A stretch of DNA of 64,000 bases from Schlegelella_A sp038241255 (GCA_038241255.1 JBBRFW010000004.1:1-64000); one strand, 5' to 3'. Shown: positions 18,469 through 27,349, counted from the first letter of the stretch. Made by a program: numbers and translations. Notes: generated from the sequence alone by a model not told the origin.

Positions 18469-19256
18469 CACGATTTCGGCGCCGCCGGCCGGTCGGGCTC
18501 GGCGGTCACGGGTGCGCCGACCTCGCGCAGCGGCGAGACGAAGTTCTCAAGCTGCAGCATGAGCTTGCCGCGCCGTCCGGCTCGCGGTTCGAAGGCGTAC
18601 GAGGTGATGCCGCAGTTGGGAACATCGCCGAGACGATCGATGGCGAGAATCTGGTCCTCGTCGAGGCGCTCCAGCAGGTAGCGCAGGCAGTTGACGATCA
18701 CCTGGTGGGCGACGACGAGGACACGATCGCCGCGGTGCTCGCGCATCAGCATGTCGAGGAAGCTGCGCAGGCGCAGGATCACGTCGCACCAGCTTTCGCC
18801 CCCCGGCGGGCGGAAGTAGAACTTGCCGACGTGCAGGCGCTGCTCGGCGAGATCCGGGTACTTGGCGCGGATGCCGAGCGGCGTCAGCCGATCGAGGATG
18901 CCGAATTCCTTCTCGCGCAGCCGCTCGTCGCTCATGCAGGCGATCGTTTCGTCGTTCAATGAGCGGGGCCTCGACCGCCCGTGCAAGGCCACGAGAACGC
19001 GGTCCGCCGTCTGGCGGGCGCGGACGTAAGGCGAGCTCAAGACGATCTCGGGACGAGCGTCGCGCGGCAACGCGGCGAACCAGTCGCCGAGCGCCTCCGC
19101 CTGTCGCTCGCCGAGCGGAGAGAGCGGCACGTCGACGTCGCGATGGGCGATTTCGATCGTGACCAACCCGCCGAGCTCGGCGGCCTCACGGGCGACGTTA
19201 CCCGCGCTCTGGCCATGCCGGACGATCCACAGCGTCTGCGGCCATTTCTGTTCCAA
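18468..19256 (-). CDS. Histidine-phosphatase (phosphoglycerate mutase-like) family protein
   Basis: About 262 residues. The catalytic His is in LWIVRHGQSAGN close to the N-terminus, followed by LSSPYVRARQTADR and the second His in VLVVAHQVIVNCLRYLL. No ATG precedes the RHG motif in frame; I chose a TTG at 19256, eight codons before the motif, and the start is uncertain. The frame stays open far upstream, antisense to the SDR gene, which is not meaningful. Substrate unknown; candidates are sugar phosphates or other small phosphates. Probably co-transcribed with nnrD and ligD. Confidence 0.78.
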   Translation of the reverse strand: MEQKWPQTLWIVRHGQSAGNVAREAAELGGLVTIEIAHRDVDVPLSPLGERQAEALGDWFAALPRDARPEIVLSSPYVRARQTADRVLVALHGRSRPRSLNDETIACMSDERLREKEFGILDRLTPLGIRAKYPDLAEQRLHVGKFYFRPPGGESWCDVILRLRSFLDMLMREHRGDRVLVVAHQVIVNCLRYLLERLDEDQILAIDRLGDVPNCGITSYAFEPRAGRRGKLMLQLENFVSPLREVGAPVTAEPDRPAAPKS

Positions 19257-19415
19257 GGGTTGCGTTTTCCGGTCGTGTCCGGGCGTGCCGGCGAATCCGC
19301 GGGGTGCGGATGCTCCAGCTTTGCAGCAACGGCCGTGCCCAGTGCTGGCCGCCGGTGTAGGCTGGCAGCGCCCGTCGCCGCGATGGGTGTCCTCGCCAGC
19401 CACCAGGAGCGTGCC

Positions 19416-20186
19416 ATGAACGATCTCTTCTCCCTCGCCGGGCGCAGCGCCCTTGTCACCGGCGGCTCGCGCGGCATCGGCCGCATGATTGCGGCCGGCT
19501 TCCTGAAGGCCGGCGCTCGTGTGGTCTACATCTCTTCGCGCAAGGCGGAAGCGTGCGACGCGACGGCGCGCGAGCTCTCGTCGCTCGGCCGCTGCGTCTC
19601 GCTGCCGGCCGACGTCTCCGATGCGCAGGGAGTGCAGGCCCTCGTCGCCGCTTACGCACAGCACGAGATGGCGCTCGACATCCTCGTCAACAACGCGGGT
19701 GCCGCGTGGGGCGAGGATTTCGACACCTTCCCGGAAAAGGGCTGGGACAAGGTCGTCGACCTGAACCTGAAGACCCCGTTCTTCCTCACCCAGGCGCTCG
19801 CCGGGCCGCTGCGCAAGGCGGCGACGTCGGAGCGGCCGGCGAAGGTGATCAACATCGCCTCGATCGACGGCATCTCGGTCAACCCCCAGGAGACGTACTC
19901 CTATGCCGCCAGCAAGGCCGGGCTGATCCAGCTCACGCGACGGATGGCGTTGCGTCTGGCGAAGGAGAACATCGTCGTCAGCGCCATCGCCCCGGGGGCA
20001 TTCGCGTCCGAGATGAACCGCGATGCGCGCGACCGGGCCGACGCGGTCAAGGCGCGCATCCCGATCGGACGCATCGGCGTCGACGACGACATGGCGGGCG
20101 CGGCGATCTACCTCGCCTCGCGCGCCGGCGACTACGTCGTCGGCTCGACGCTGGTCGTCGACGGCGGCGTGACTCACGCACGCTGA
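19416..20186 (+). CDS. Short-chain dehydrogenase/reductase
   Basis: 256 residues with AGGAG eight bases before the ATG. Classical SDR: the cofactor motif TGGSRGIGRMIA (residues 15-26), the NNAG box in ILVNNAGAAWGE, catalytic Ser in NIASIDG, and YSYAASKAGLIQL carrying the Tyr-xxx-Lys pair. The C-terminus closes with STLVVDGGVTHAR. Length and ending fit 3-oxoacyl-ACP-reductase-like or RhlG-like enzymes (the MNDLFSLAGRSALVTGG start resembles RhlG), so it may reduce beta-ketoacyl substrates with NADPH. The exact substrate is not determined by sequence. Confidence 0.85.
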   Translation: MNDLFSLAGRSALVTGGSRGIGRMIAAGFLKAGARVVYISSRKAEACDATARELSSLGRCVSLPADVSDAQGVQALVAAYAQHEMALDILVNNAGAAWGEDFDTFPEKGWDKVVDLNLKTPFFLTQALAGPLRKAATSERPAKVINIASIDGISVNPQETYSYAASKAGLIQLTRRMALRLAKENIVVSAIAPGAFASEMNRDARDRADAVKARIPIGRIGVDDDMAGAAIYLASRAGDYVVGSTLVVDGGVTHAR

Positions 20187-20219
20187 AGGGTCGCGATCGC
20201 CGCGCCCCTGTCCATCGGT

Positions 20220-20258
20220 GGACAATATATTGCTTTTTGTCCGCGAATGAACTAGATT
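20220..20258 (+). promoter_or_regulatory. Candidate promoter and operator of the Xre-RES toxin-antitoxin pair
   Basis: An AT-rich island in very GC-rich DNA. It contains the inverted repeat GGACAA (20220-20225), 11 bases, TTGTCC (20237-20242). A weak sigma-70 reading is TTGCTT (20230-20235), 17 bases, TAGATT (20253-20258), placing the repeat over the -35 region. Such a position fits autorepression by the antitoxin encoded 36 bases downstream. The inverted repeat is directly visible; the promoter call and function are inference. Confidence 0.5.
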
Positions 20259-20293
20259 CCGCACGCACCTCTCGCCGGGGTCGCTGAAATCCG

Positions 20294-20704
20294 ATGAGCG
20301 CCCTTCTCAAGCCCGATGTTGCTGCCGTCGACCTGACGTCGGCGCGCGCGGCGGCGGCCGCGCTGCGCACCTTCTTTCGCCTTGCCGAGGCCTGGCAGCT
20401 CTCGGTCGCCGAGCAGACGACGCTGCTCGGCGTCGCCCGGGCAACGCTCTATCAGTGGAAGCAGGGCAAGGTTGCCGCCCTCGATCGCCATCTGCTCGAG
20501 CGGCTGTCGCACTTGTTCGGCATCTACTCCTCGCTGCAAATCCTGTTTCCGGCGACACGGCGCGCCGACGAGTGGGTTCGCAAGGCCAACAGCGCGCCGC
20601 TCTTCGGTGGCCGCTCGGCGCTCGACCGGATGCTCGGCGGCCAGGTTGCCGATCTTTATGTGGTGCGCGAGTACCTCGACGCGCAGCGCGGCGGCAAGGC
20701 GTGA
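20294..20704 (+). CDS. Xre/MbcA/ParS-family antitoxin
   Basis: 136 residues. An Xre-like helix-turn-helix lies at about 37-60 (LSVAEQTTLLGVARATLYQW), and the C-terminal half (from about 85, DEWVRKANSAPLFGGRSALDRML) matches the toxin-binding domain of the MbcA/ParS/Xre antitoxins paired with RES toxins. The stop overlaps the toxin start (GTGA at 20701-20704), so toxin translation depends on antitoxin translation. It presumably also represses its own promoter through the upstream inverted repeat. Confidence 0.88.
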   Translation: MSALLKPDVAAVDLTSARAAAAALRTFFRLAEAWQLSVAEQTTLLGVARATLYQWKQGKVAALDRHLLERLSHLFGIYSSLQILFPATRRADEWVRKANSAPLFGGRSALDRMLGGQVADLYVVREYLDAQRGGKA

Positions 20705-21423
20705 TCGACGCGTCGGAGGTGCCGGTGCGGCGCGTCTCGTGGCGGCCCTCGTACCGGTTGATTCCGTCGCGCTATCCGACCGTCGGCCTCTACGACGCGA
20801 TCGCCGATCCCGCCGATCTCGACGTCGTCTACGCCATCGAGGCGCTCGGCAATCCGCGGCTCCGCGACGAGCTCGGCGAGCTCTCGCTGGTGCCGCGCGA
20901 AGAGCGAGTGACCGGCCCCGGGGCCACGCCGGTGATGGCGGCCTTCACGCACCTCAACAAGGAGGGCTCGCGCTTTTCCGACGGCAGCTACGGCGTCTAC
21001 TACGCCGCGCATTCGCTCGAGACCGCGATCGCCGAGGTGAGCCACCATCGCGGCGGGTTCCTGCGCCGGACGAACGAGCCGGCGATCGACATCGACATGC
21101 GGCTCGTCACCGCGAGCGTCGAGGCCGAGTTGCACGATCTCCTCGACCCCGACGGCAGCGCGAGCGATAGGAACCGCTTCGCTGCCTTCCTCGCGCCCGA
21201 CGACTACGGCCCGCCGCAGGATCTCGGCCGGCGCCTGCGCGCGCTGCAGAGCTGGGGAATCCGCTACCCGAGCGTTCGCCACGCCGGTGGCGAATGCGTC
21301 GGCATCTTTCGGCCCCGCGCGCTGCGCCATGCGAGGGCGGCCGCGCACCTTGCGCTGCACTGGGACGGCGCCCGCATCACGCACTGGTATGAGAAACGCC
21401 AGCCGCACGCCGTCAACGACTGA
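20701..21423 (+). CDS. RES-domain toxin
   Basis: 240 residues from a GTG at 20701. RES domain with the typical core FSDGSYGVYYAAHSLETAIAEV, in which the conserved Tyr and Glu of the family are visible, and an Arg-rich N-terminal RRVSWRPSYRLIPSRYP. Characterised members (MbcT, the Photorhabdus and Pseudomonas RES toxins) deplete NAD+ by phosphorolysis or hydrolysis. It is somewhat longer than minimal RES toxins (about 150-230). Intact frame; coupled to the Xre antitoxin just upstream. Confidence 0.87.
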   Translation: MIDASEVPVRRVSWRPSYRLIPSRYPTVGLYDAIADPADLDVVYAIEALGNPRLRDELGELSLVPREERVTGPGATPVMAAFTHLNKEGSRFSDGSYGVYYAAHSLETAIAEVSHHRGGFLRRTNEPAIDIDMRLVTASVEAELHDLLDPDGSASDRNRFAAFLAPDDYGPPQDLGRRLRALQSWGIRYPSVRHAGGECVGIFRPRALRHARAAAHLALHWDGARITHWYEKRQPHAVND

Positions 21424-21444
21424 CGGCGGCGCCGCGCGGCGAGC

Positions 21445-22470
21445 TCAGCGTGGTCGCGGCCGACGGCCCGTCACCGGATACTGGGGATCGGTGTAGCCCG
21501 GCGTCGACGCATGTCCGGGCGCGACGAGCGAATCGATCAGCGCTTCGTCCGCACCGTCGAACTGCGCGTCCATCGCCTGCACGTACTCCTGCCACTGCGC
21601 GAGCGTCTTCGGCCCGCCGATCACGCCGTGCACGAGGTCGTTGTTCCAGACCCAGCCGAGCGCGAACTGCAGCGGCGTGCGGCCGCGCGAGCGGGCGTGC
21701 TCGACGACGCGCGCGGCCAGCGCCAGGGACTCCTCGCGAAACTCGGTCTGCAGGATGCGCGTGTCCTTGCGCGCCGCGCGCGAGCCCTCGGGCGGCGCTG
21801 CGCCCGGCGCGTACTTTCCGGTCAGGACGCCGCGCGCAAGCGGGCTGTAGGCGACGACGCCGATGCCGTAGTGCGCGCAGCAAGGCAGCAGCTCGATCTC
21901 GATCGCCCGGGTCATCGCGTTGTACGGCGGCTGGCAGACGACCGGCACGGGAACCCCGGCGGCGCGGCACATTTCGGCTAGGCGCGCAACGCGCCAGGCG
22001 CGGAAGTTCGAGACGCCGAAGTAATGGACCTTGCCGGTCGACAGCAGGTGGCCCATCGCCGCGACAGTCTCCTCCAGCGGCGTCGTCGCGTCCTCGCGGT
22101 GCAGGTAGAGGATGTCGACCCAGTCCGTGCCGAGTCTCTGCAGGCTGGCGTCGAGCGCGCGGATCATGTGCCGGCGCGACAGGCCGCGGTCGTTGGGCCC
22201 GGGCCCGGTGGGATTGGCCAGCTTGGTCGCCAGCACCCAGCGCTCGCGGTCCGCGGCGATGAGGCGGCCGGTGATCCGCTCGGATTCGCCACCGGCGTAG
22301 GCGTCGGCGGTGTCGATTCCATTGATGCCGGCGTCGCGCGCGTAGGCGACGATGCGGCCGGCCTCCGCTTCATCGGTCTGGTCGCCGAACATCATCGTGC
22401 CGAGCCAGAGCTTCGCGACCTTGAGGCCGCTCGCGCCGAGCGAGGTGGCAGGGTGGGAATCGTCAGCCAT
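21445..22470 (-). CDS. Aldo/keto reductase
   Basis: 341 residues. TIM-barrel AKR with the catalytic Asp and Tyr in NGIDTADAYAGGESE, the Lys in VLATKLANP, the His in DILYLHRED and the SNF motif in VHYFGVSNF. The NADPH-binding end is GVIGGPKTLAQW. Resembles the YajO/YdjG subgroup of NADPH-dependent reductases of aldehydes or ketones. Start at 22470 lies inside the end of the acyl-CoA synthetase gene (8-base overlap), so both are likely on one transcript. Confidence 0.88.
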   Translation of the reverse strand: MADDSHPATSLGASGLKVAKLWLGTMMFGDQTDEAEAGRIVAYARDAGINGIDTADAYAGGESERITGRLIAADRERWVLATKLANPTGPGPNDRGLSRRHMIRALDASLQRLGTDWVDILYLHREDATTPLEETVAAMGHLLSTGKVHYFGVSNFRAWRVARLAEMCRAAGVPVPVVCQPPYNAMTRAIEIELLPCCAHYGIGVVAYSPLARGVLTGKYAPGAAPPEGSRAARKDTRILQTEFREESLALAARVVEHARSRGRTPLQFALGWVWNNDLVHGVIGGPKTLAQWQEYVQAMDAQFDGADEALIDSLVAPGHASTPGYTDPQYPVTGRRPRPR

Positions 22471-24052
22471 GCGGTGCCCCAGAGGAAGAGGAATGGTCCG
22501 CGACGAAGCGGTCGCGCAACTCGCGCTTGAGCACCTTGCCGATGGCGCTGCGCGGCAGCCCGTCGATGACGTCGAGGAAGGCGATGCGCTGGGTCTTGCC
22601 AAGGCGCTCGTTGGCCCACGCGCGCAGCGCCTCGGCGTCGACGGCGGCGCCCTCGCGCGGCACGACCCACGCCGCCGGCGTCTCGCCCCATCGCTCGGAC
22701 GGGACGCCCGCGACGGCCGCTTCCGCCACATTCGGATGCTCGCGCAGCACCGCCTCGAGGTCGCTCGGGTAGAGATTAAAGCCGCCGCTGATGATCATGT
22801 CCTTGCGCCGATCGACAAGCGTCAGAAAGCCATCGTCGTCGAAGCGACCGACGTCGCCGGTGCGGATGAAGCGCTTGCCTGCACCGTCGAACCACTCGGC
22901 CTCGGCGGTCTTGGCGGGCTGCCCGTGGTAGCCGGCCATCATGCCGGCCGAGTGGCCGACGACCTCGCCCGTCGCGCCGTGTGGCAGCTCGCGGCCCGCC
23001 TCGTCGATGAGACGGATGTCGTGGCCTTCGGCGGGTTGGCCGACCGTGTGCAGCTTGGTCGGGTGCTCGTGCGCGGCGAGCACACAGGTCCCGCCTCCCT
23101 CTGTCATGCCGTAGAACTCGATCAGTCCGCCCGGCCAGCGGGCGACGACGTCGGCCTTGAGCGCCGCCGCGAAGGGCGCGCTGGTGCAGAACTTCATGCG
23201 GAAGGCCGACAGGTCGTGTTCGGCGAAGAGCGGGCTCGCCATCAGCCGCTGGTACTGCACGGGCACGAGCATCGTGTGGGTGACGCGGTGGCGCTCGGCG
23301 AGCGCGAGATAGCGGTCGACGTCGAACTTGTCCATCAGCACGACCGTACCGCCGAAGGCGATGGTCGGGAAGAAGACGACCAGCGTCGTGTTCGAGTAGA
23401 GCGGGGTAGCCAGCAGGGTCACGGTGTCGCGCCCGTAGCCGAAGCGGCCACCGCGCATGACGTGCGTCCATCGCATGCCGTGCGGCTGGACGATCCCCTT
23501 AGGGGTGCCCGTCGTCCCCGACGAATAGATGATGTTGAACGCCAACTCGGGGCCGATCTCGACCGGCCGCGGCACGCCGGGCGCCGACGCGAGCCAGGCC
23601 TCGAAGTCCGTGCCCTGCGCCTTGCCATCGAGGGAGATTCGGGCCGGCAGGTCGATCGCCCCCCCGAGCACCTCGTCGGCGCTGGCATCCACGAAGACGA
23701 GGCGCGCGCCGGCGTCGGCGAGCATCGATCGAAAGCTCGCCGGCGTCACCGATGGCGCAAGCGGCGCGACGACGACGGCGGTGCGCAGGGCCCCGAGGAA
23801 GACCGCCGCGTAGCGCGCCGAATTGAGGGCGCAGATCGCGATCGCATCGCCGGCCCCGACGCCGCTGCGCTGCAGCGCGGCGGCGACGCGGTCCATCAGC
23901 GCGTCGAGGGCGCCGTAGTCGAGCGTGATCGCCGCGTCGACGAGCGCCGGCTGGCGCGGCGCGATGCGCGCGTGCTCGCGCACGAGCTCGGCGATGGGGC
24001 GGAACGGCAGGTCGCCGGCGGGCATGGCGGATGCGGGCGCTGGAGCGTTCAT
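22463..24052 (-). CDS. AMP-binding acyl-CoA synthetase
   Basis: 529 residues. ANL-family adenylate-forming enzyme: P-loop-like NIIYSSGTTGTPKG, the FYGMTEGGG (A5) motif, RFIRTGDVGRFDDDGF (A7/A8) and the C-terminal catalytic Lys in RSAIGKVLKRELR. It would activate a carboxylic acid to its CoA thioester with ATP. The substrate pocket cannot be read with certainty; similarity is to medium-chain or 4-coumarate-like ligases. Its ATG overlaps the DUF3037 stop (ATGA), joining a HipA-kinase/DUF3037 pair to an acyl-CoA ligase and an aldo-keto reductase in one operon. Confidence 0.85.
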   Translation of the reverse strand: MNAPAPASAMPAGDLPFRPIAELVREHARIAPRQPALVDAAITLDYGALDALMDRVAAALQRSGVGAGDAIAICALNSARYAAVFLGALRTAVVVAPLAPSVTPASFRSMLADAGARLVFVDASADEVLGGAIDLPARISLDGKAQGTDFEAWLASAPGVPRPVEIGPELAFNIIYSSGTTGTPKGIVQPHGMRWTHVMRGGRFGYGRDTVTLLATPLYSNTTLVVFFPTIAFGGTVVLMDKFDVDRYLALAERHRVTHTMLVPVQYQRLMASPLFAEHDLSAFRMKFCTSAPFAAALKADVVARWPGGLIEFYGMTEGGGTCVLAAHEHPTKLHTVGQPAEGHDIRLIDEAGRELPHGATGEVVGHSAGMMAGYHGQPAKTAEAEWFDGAGKRFIRTGDVGRFDDDGFLTLVDRRKDMIISGGFNLYPSDLEAVLREHPNVAEAAVAGVPSERWGETPAAWVVPREGAAVDAEALRAWANERLGKTQRIAFLDVIDGLPRSAIGKVLKRELRDRFVADHSSSSGAPHG

Positions 24053-24459
24053 GGCGGCGGCGAGGAATGAGGCGACGGCCGCACCATACGCTCGAGCAGA
24101 TGATCGAGCGCCTCGGCGAGGACGTCGCAGCGGCCCGTGTGGACGGGCGAAGTCTGGATCATCGTACTGCGCGGCGCGACTAGCCAGTGGAAGCGCTCGC
24201 GCAGGGAAAGCCGGCCGATCGCGCCCGCAGGCTTTCCGCCCGTGCACACGGCGGCGATCGCCGCGAGCGCGGTGCGCACGGCGTTCAGGTCGATGTGCGG
24301 GTCGAGCGCGCGCAGGCGCGCGTCGTCGACCGCGAAGCGGGCCGCGAGGTAGCCCTCGGCGTCCGACGAGACGATCGCACCGACGTTGACGAACTCGCCG
24401 CGCTCGACACGCGGCACGACGCGAACGATCGCGTAGTCATACGTGCAGGGATCTGGCAC
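24049..24459 (-). CDS. DUF3037 protein
   Basis: 136 residues. Starts MPDPCTYDYAIVRVVPRVERGEFVNVGAI, the hallmark of DUF3037: a small alpha/beta protein, function unknown, almost always encoded beside a HipA-like kinase. The start codon lies 23 bases inside the end of that kinase gene. The C-terminal HSSPPP tail is unremarkable. No catalytic residues are recognisable. Confidence 0.8.
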   Translation of the reverse strand: MPDPCTYDYAIVRVVPRVERGEFVNVGAIVSSDAEGYLAARFAVDDARLRALDPHIDLNAVRTALAAIAAVCTGGKPAGAIGRLSLRERFHWLVAPRSTMIQTSPVHTGRCDVLAEALDHLLERMVRPSPHSSPPP

Positions 24460-25234
24460 GGGCCGCCTCCTCTGCGAACGCGCGCGGCGCCTCTAGGCGC
24501 CGCGCGAAGTAGTCGGCGTAGGCGGCGCGATGCGCCTCCTTGCTCGCGAAGAACGGATCGTTGTCGAGCCAGTCGTCTGGGATCAGCGCGGTGATCGCGG
24601 CGATGCGTTCGCGCGTGAGCACGGCCGTCATCGCCGCGTCGGCGGCAGAGAGCTCGCTCGCGAACGGGAGCAGAACGTGGTCCTTGATCGCCGGGAACGG
24701 GCTCGCGGCGCGGGCTGCGTAGTCGGGGGAGGAATGGTGGAAGTAGAGTGCGGCGCCGTGGTCGATCAGCCAGAGCTTGTCGTGCCAGACGAGCATGTTG
24801 GTGTTGCGCGGCGTGCGGTCGAGGTTGGTCACGAAGGCGTCGAACCAGACGACGCGCGAAGCGAGCGTAGCGTCGGGTTGCCACGCGAGCGGATCGAAGG
24901 CGATCGAGCCCGGCAGGTAGTCGAGGGCGAGGTTGAGGCCCTGGCTGCCGTCGACGAGCGCCGCGCTGGCGCGGATCAGGTCCTGGATCTCGGGATCGGG
25001 CTCGGTCCGCGCAAGATCGGCGTCCAGCGTGGCGAACACGATCTCCGGCGCCGGCAGGCCGGCCGCGCGCGCGATCTCGCCCGCGACCAGTTCGGCGACG
25101 AGCGCGCGCGGCCCTTGCCCTGCGCCGCGGAACTTGAGGACATAGAGACCGTCGTCGTCGGCCTCGACGATGGCCGGCAGCGAGCCGCCCTCGCGCAGCG
25201 GCGTCACGTAACGGACCGCCCGCACCGTCCTCAC
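24437..25234 (-). CDS. HipA-like kinase-fold protein paired with DUF3037
   Basis: About 265 residues using a GTG at 25234 (VRTVRAVRYVTPL); a second GTG at 25312 would add 26 residues but has no proper ribosome site, so the start is uncertain. Kinase-like features are the Lys in DDGLYVLKFRG, the catalytic-loop-like FVTNLDRTPRNTNMLV and the metal-binding LWLIDHGAAL. The fold is that of HipA/PI3-4-kinase relatives, but it lacks the N-terminal HipA subdomain and no HipB-type antitoxin is present. Overlaps DUF3037 by 23 bases. It diverges from htpG. Confidence 0.75.
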   Translation of the reverse strand: MRTVRAVRYVTPLREGGSLPAIVEADDDGLYVLKFRGAGQGPRALVAELVAGEIARAAGLPAPEIVFATLDADLARTEPDPEIQDLIRASAALVDGSQGLNLALDYLPGSIAFDPLAWQPDATLASRVVWFDAFVTNLDRTPRNTNMLVWHDKLWLIDHGAALYFHHSSPDYAARAASPFPAIKDHVLLPFASELSAADAAMTAVLTRERIAAITALIPDDWLDNDPFFASKEAHRAAYADYFARRLEAPRAFAEEAARARSLHV

Positions 25235-25357
25235 GGGGCGGAGCTGAGCGGCGCGCGGGCGCCGAAGGCGGCCGGGGCCATCGCCCACGCGATCGCATCT
25301 CGCCGCCGCCACTCCTTCATGCTGTCTCCCAGATCTCGGCGGATTCTAGAAGCGGGG

Positions 25358-25385
25358 CTTGAAAGGGCGGGCCGCGCCGCCATCT
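25358..25385 (+). promoter_or_regulatory. Sigma-32 (RpoH) heat-shock promoter of htpG
   Basis: CTTGAAA at 25358-25364, a 13-base spacer, then CGCCATCT at 25378-25385. The -35 is a perfect match to the RpoH consensus CTTGAAA and the -10 matches CCCCATNT at all but one fixed position. It lies 59 bases ahead of the htpG start and points toward it. Seen directly; use in vivo is inferred from the well-known RpoH control of htpG. Confidence 0.75.
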
Positions 25386-25444
25386 GCCGACGCGCTGCAG
25401 CGTGCCCTCGCTGCCAGAGCTATTTAAAACTGACGGAACCGTCG

Positions 25445-27334
25445 ATGGACAAGCAAACACTTTCCTTCCAAGCCGAGGTCAAGCAGATCCTGCACCTCGT
25501 TACGCATTCTCTCTACTCGAACAAGGAGATCTTCCTGCGCGAGCTCATCTCGAACGCGTCGGACGCGTGCGACAAGCTCCGCTTCGAGGCGATCGACAAG
25601 CCCGAGCTCTACGGAGGGCAGACGAGCCTCGAGGTGCGGGTCGCCTTCGACAAGGACGCGCGTACGATCAGCATCGCCGACAACGGCGTCGGCCTGACGG
25701 CCGAGGAGGCCGTCGCCAACCTCGGCACGATCGCCAAGAGCGGCACGCGCGAGTTCATGTCGGCGCTTGAGGGCGACCAGAAGAAGGATGCGCAGCTGAT
25801 CGGCCAGTTCGGCGTCGGCTTCTATTCAGGCTTCATCGTCGCCGACCGGATCACCGTCGAGTCGCGCCGCGCCGGGCTGCCGGCCGAGCAGGGAGTGCGC
25901 TGGACGTCGGAGGGCGCGGGCGACTTCGAGGTCGAGACGATCACCCGGGCCGAGCGCGGCACGAGCGTCATCCTGCACCTGCGCGAAGGCGAGGAGGAGT
26001 TCCTATCGTCGTGGAAGCTGCGTTCGATCATCTCGAAGTACTCGGACCACATCTCGCTGCCGATCCTGATGCAGAAGGAGGAGTGGGACGAGGAGGCCAA
26101 GAAGCAGGTCGCGAAGGAAGAGTGGGCGCCGGTCAACAAGGCCTCGGCGCTCTGGTCGCGACCGAAGAGCGAAATCACGAAGGAGCAATACGAGGAGTTC
26201 TACAAGCAGATCAGCTACGACACCGAAGCGCCGCTCGCCTACACGCACAACCGCGTCGAGGGTCGCAGCGAGTACACCCAGCTGCTCTACATCCCGGCGA
26301 AGGCGCCGTTCGACCTTTGGAACCGCGACAAGCGCGGCGGCGTCAAGCTGTACGTGAAGCGCGTCTTCATCATGGACGACGCAGAGGCGCTGATGCCGGT
26401 CTACCTGCGCTTCGTCAAGGGCGTGATCGACTCCAGCGACCTGCCGCTCAACGTCTCGCGCGAGCTGCTGCAAGAGAGCCGCGATGTCAAGGCGATTCGC
26501 GAGGGCTCGACCAAGCGCGTGCTGTCAATGCTCGAGGGCCTGGCCGAAAGCGAGGACGCCGCGGAGAAGGACAAATACGCCGCGTTCTGGAAGGACTTCG
26601 GCGTGGTGCTGAAGGAAGGCATCGGCGAGGATCACGCCAATCGCGAGCGGCTTACCAAGCTCTACCGCTTCGCATCGACGCACGACGAGGGCAACTTGCA
26701 GAACGTCGCGCTGCCCGATTACGTGAGGCGCATGAAGGAGGGCCAGGAAGCGATCTACTACGTCACCGCCGACACCCTCGCCACCGCCCGGAACAGCCCG
26801 CAGCTCGAGATCTTCAAGAAGAAGGGCATTGAAGTGCTCCTCCTGACCGACCGCGTCGACGAGTGGCTGCTCTCCCACCTGTACGACTTCGACGGCCATT
26901 CGCTGCAAAGCGTCGCCAAGGGCTCGGTCGATCTGGGCAAGCTCGCCGACGAAGCCGAGAAGAAGCACGCCGAGGAAGCCGCGACTGCGTTCAAGCCGAC
27001 CCTCGACCGCCTCAAGGTCTCGCTCAAGGATCGCGCCAAGGACGTTCGAGTGACGACCCGCCTGGTCGACTCGCCGGCCTGCCTGGTGGTCGAGGAAGGC
27101 GACATGAGCGGCCACCTGGCGCGCCTGCTCAAGCAGGCCGGGCAGGGGACGCCGGCGTCGCAGCCGATCCTCGAGGTCAACGCCGAGCATCCGCTCGTCA
27201 AGCGGCTCGAATCGAGCGAGCGCTTCGACGATCTCGCCGGCGTGCTGTTCGACCAGGCGCTCCTTGCCGAAGGCGGGCAGCTCGACGACCCGTCGGCGTA
27301 TGTCAGGCGCGTCAACGCGCTGCTACTCGCCTGA
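25445..27334 (+). CDS. htpG: Molecular chaperone HtpG (Hsp90)
   Basis: 629 residues, normal bacterial Hsp90 length. GHKL ATPase domain (1 to about 230) with RELISNASDACDKLRF, the ADP-lid DNGVGLT and the glycine-rich GQFGVGFYSGF; a middle domain with LYVKRVFIMDDAEALMP and SSDLPLNVSRE (catalytic Arg); and a C-terminal dimerisation region ending near NALLLA. Works as an ATP-dependent cytosolic chaperone with the DnaK system. Expressed alone from a sigma-32 promoter; the convergent kinase gene ends 15 bases after it. A frame open to 24530 upstream is antisense read-through and not part of the gene. Confidence 0.97.
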   Translation: MDKQTLSFQAEVKQILHLVTHSLYSNKEIFLRELISNASDACDKLRFEAIDKPELYGGQTSLEVRVAFDKDARTISIADNGVGLTAEEAVANLGTIAKSGTREFMSALEGDQKKDAQLIGQFGVGFYSGFIVADRITVESRRAGLPAEQGVRWTSEGAGDFEVETITRAERGTSVILHLREGEEEFLSSWKLRSIISKYSDHISLPILMQKEEWDEEAKKQVAKEEWAPVNKASALWSRPKSEITKEQYEEFYKQISYDTEAPLAYTHNRVEGRSEYTQLLYIPAKAPFDLWNRDKRGGVKLYVKRVFIMDDAEALMPVYLRFVKGVIDSSDLPLNVSRELLQESRDVKAIREGSTKRVLSMLEGLAESEDAAEKDKYAAFWKDFGVVLKEGIGEDHANRERLTKLYRFASTHDEGNLQNVALPDYVRRMKEGQEAIYYVTADTLATARNSPQLEIFKKKGIEVLLLTDRVDEWLLSHLYDFDGHSLQSVAKGSVDLGKLADEAEKKHAEEAATAFKPTLDRLKVSLKDRAKDVRVTTRLVDSPACLVVEEGDMSGHLARLLKQAGQGTPASQPILEVNAEHPLVKRLESSERFDDLAGVLFDQALLAEGGQLDDPSAYVRRVNALLLA

Positions 27335-27349
27335 TCGGCGCCCTGCCGC

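Noticed and set aside
24530..25444. N-terminal extension of htpG
   Set aside because: The extra 305 codons are antisense to the HipA-like kinase; Hsp90 starts at MDKQTLSF (25445), 59 bases after the heat-shock promoter.
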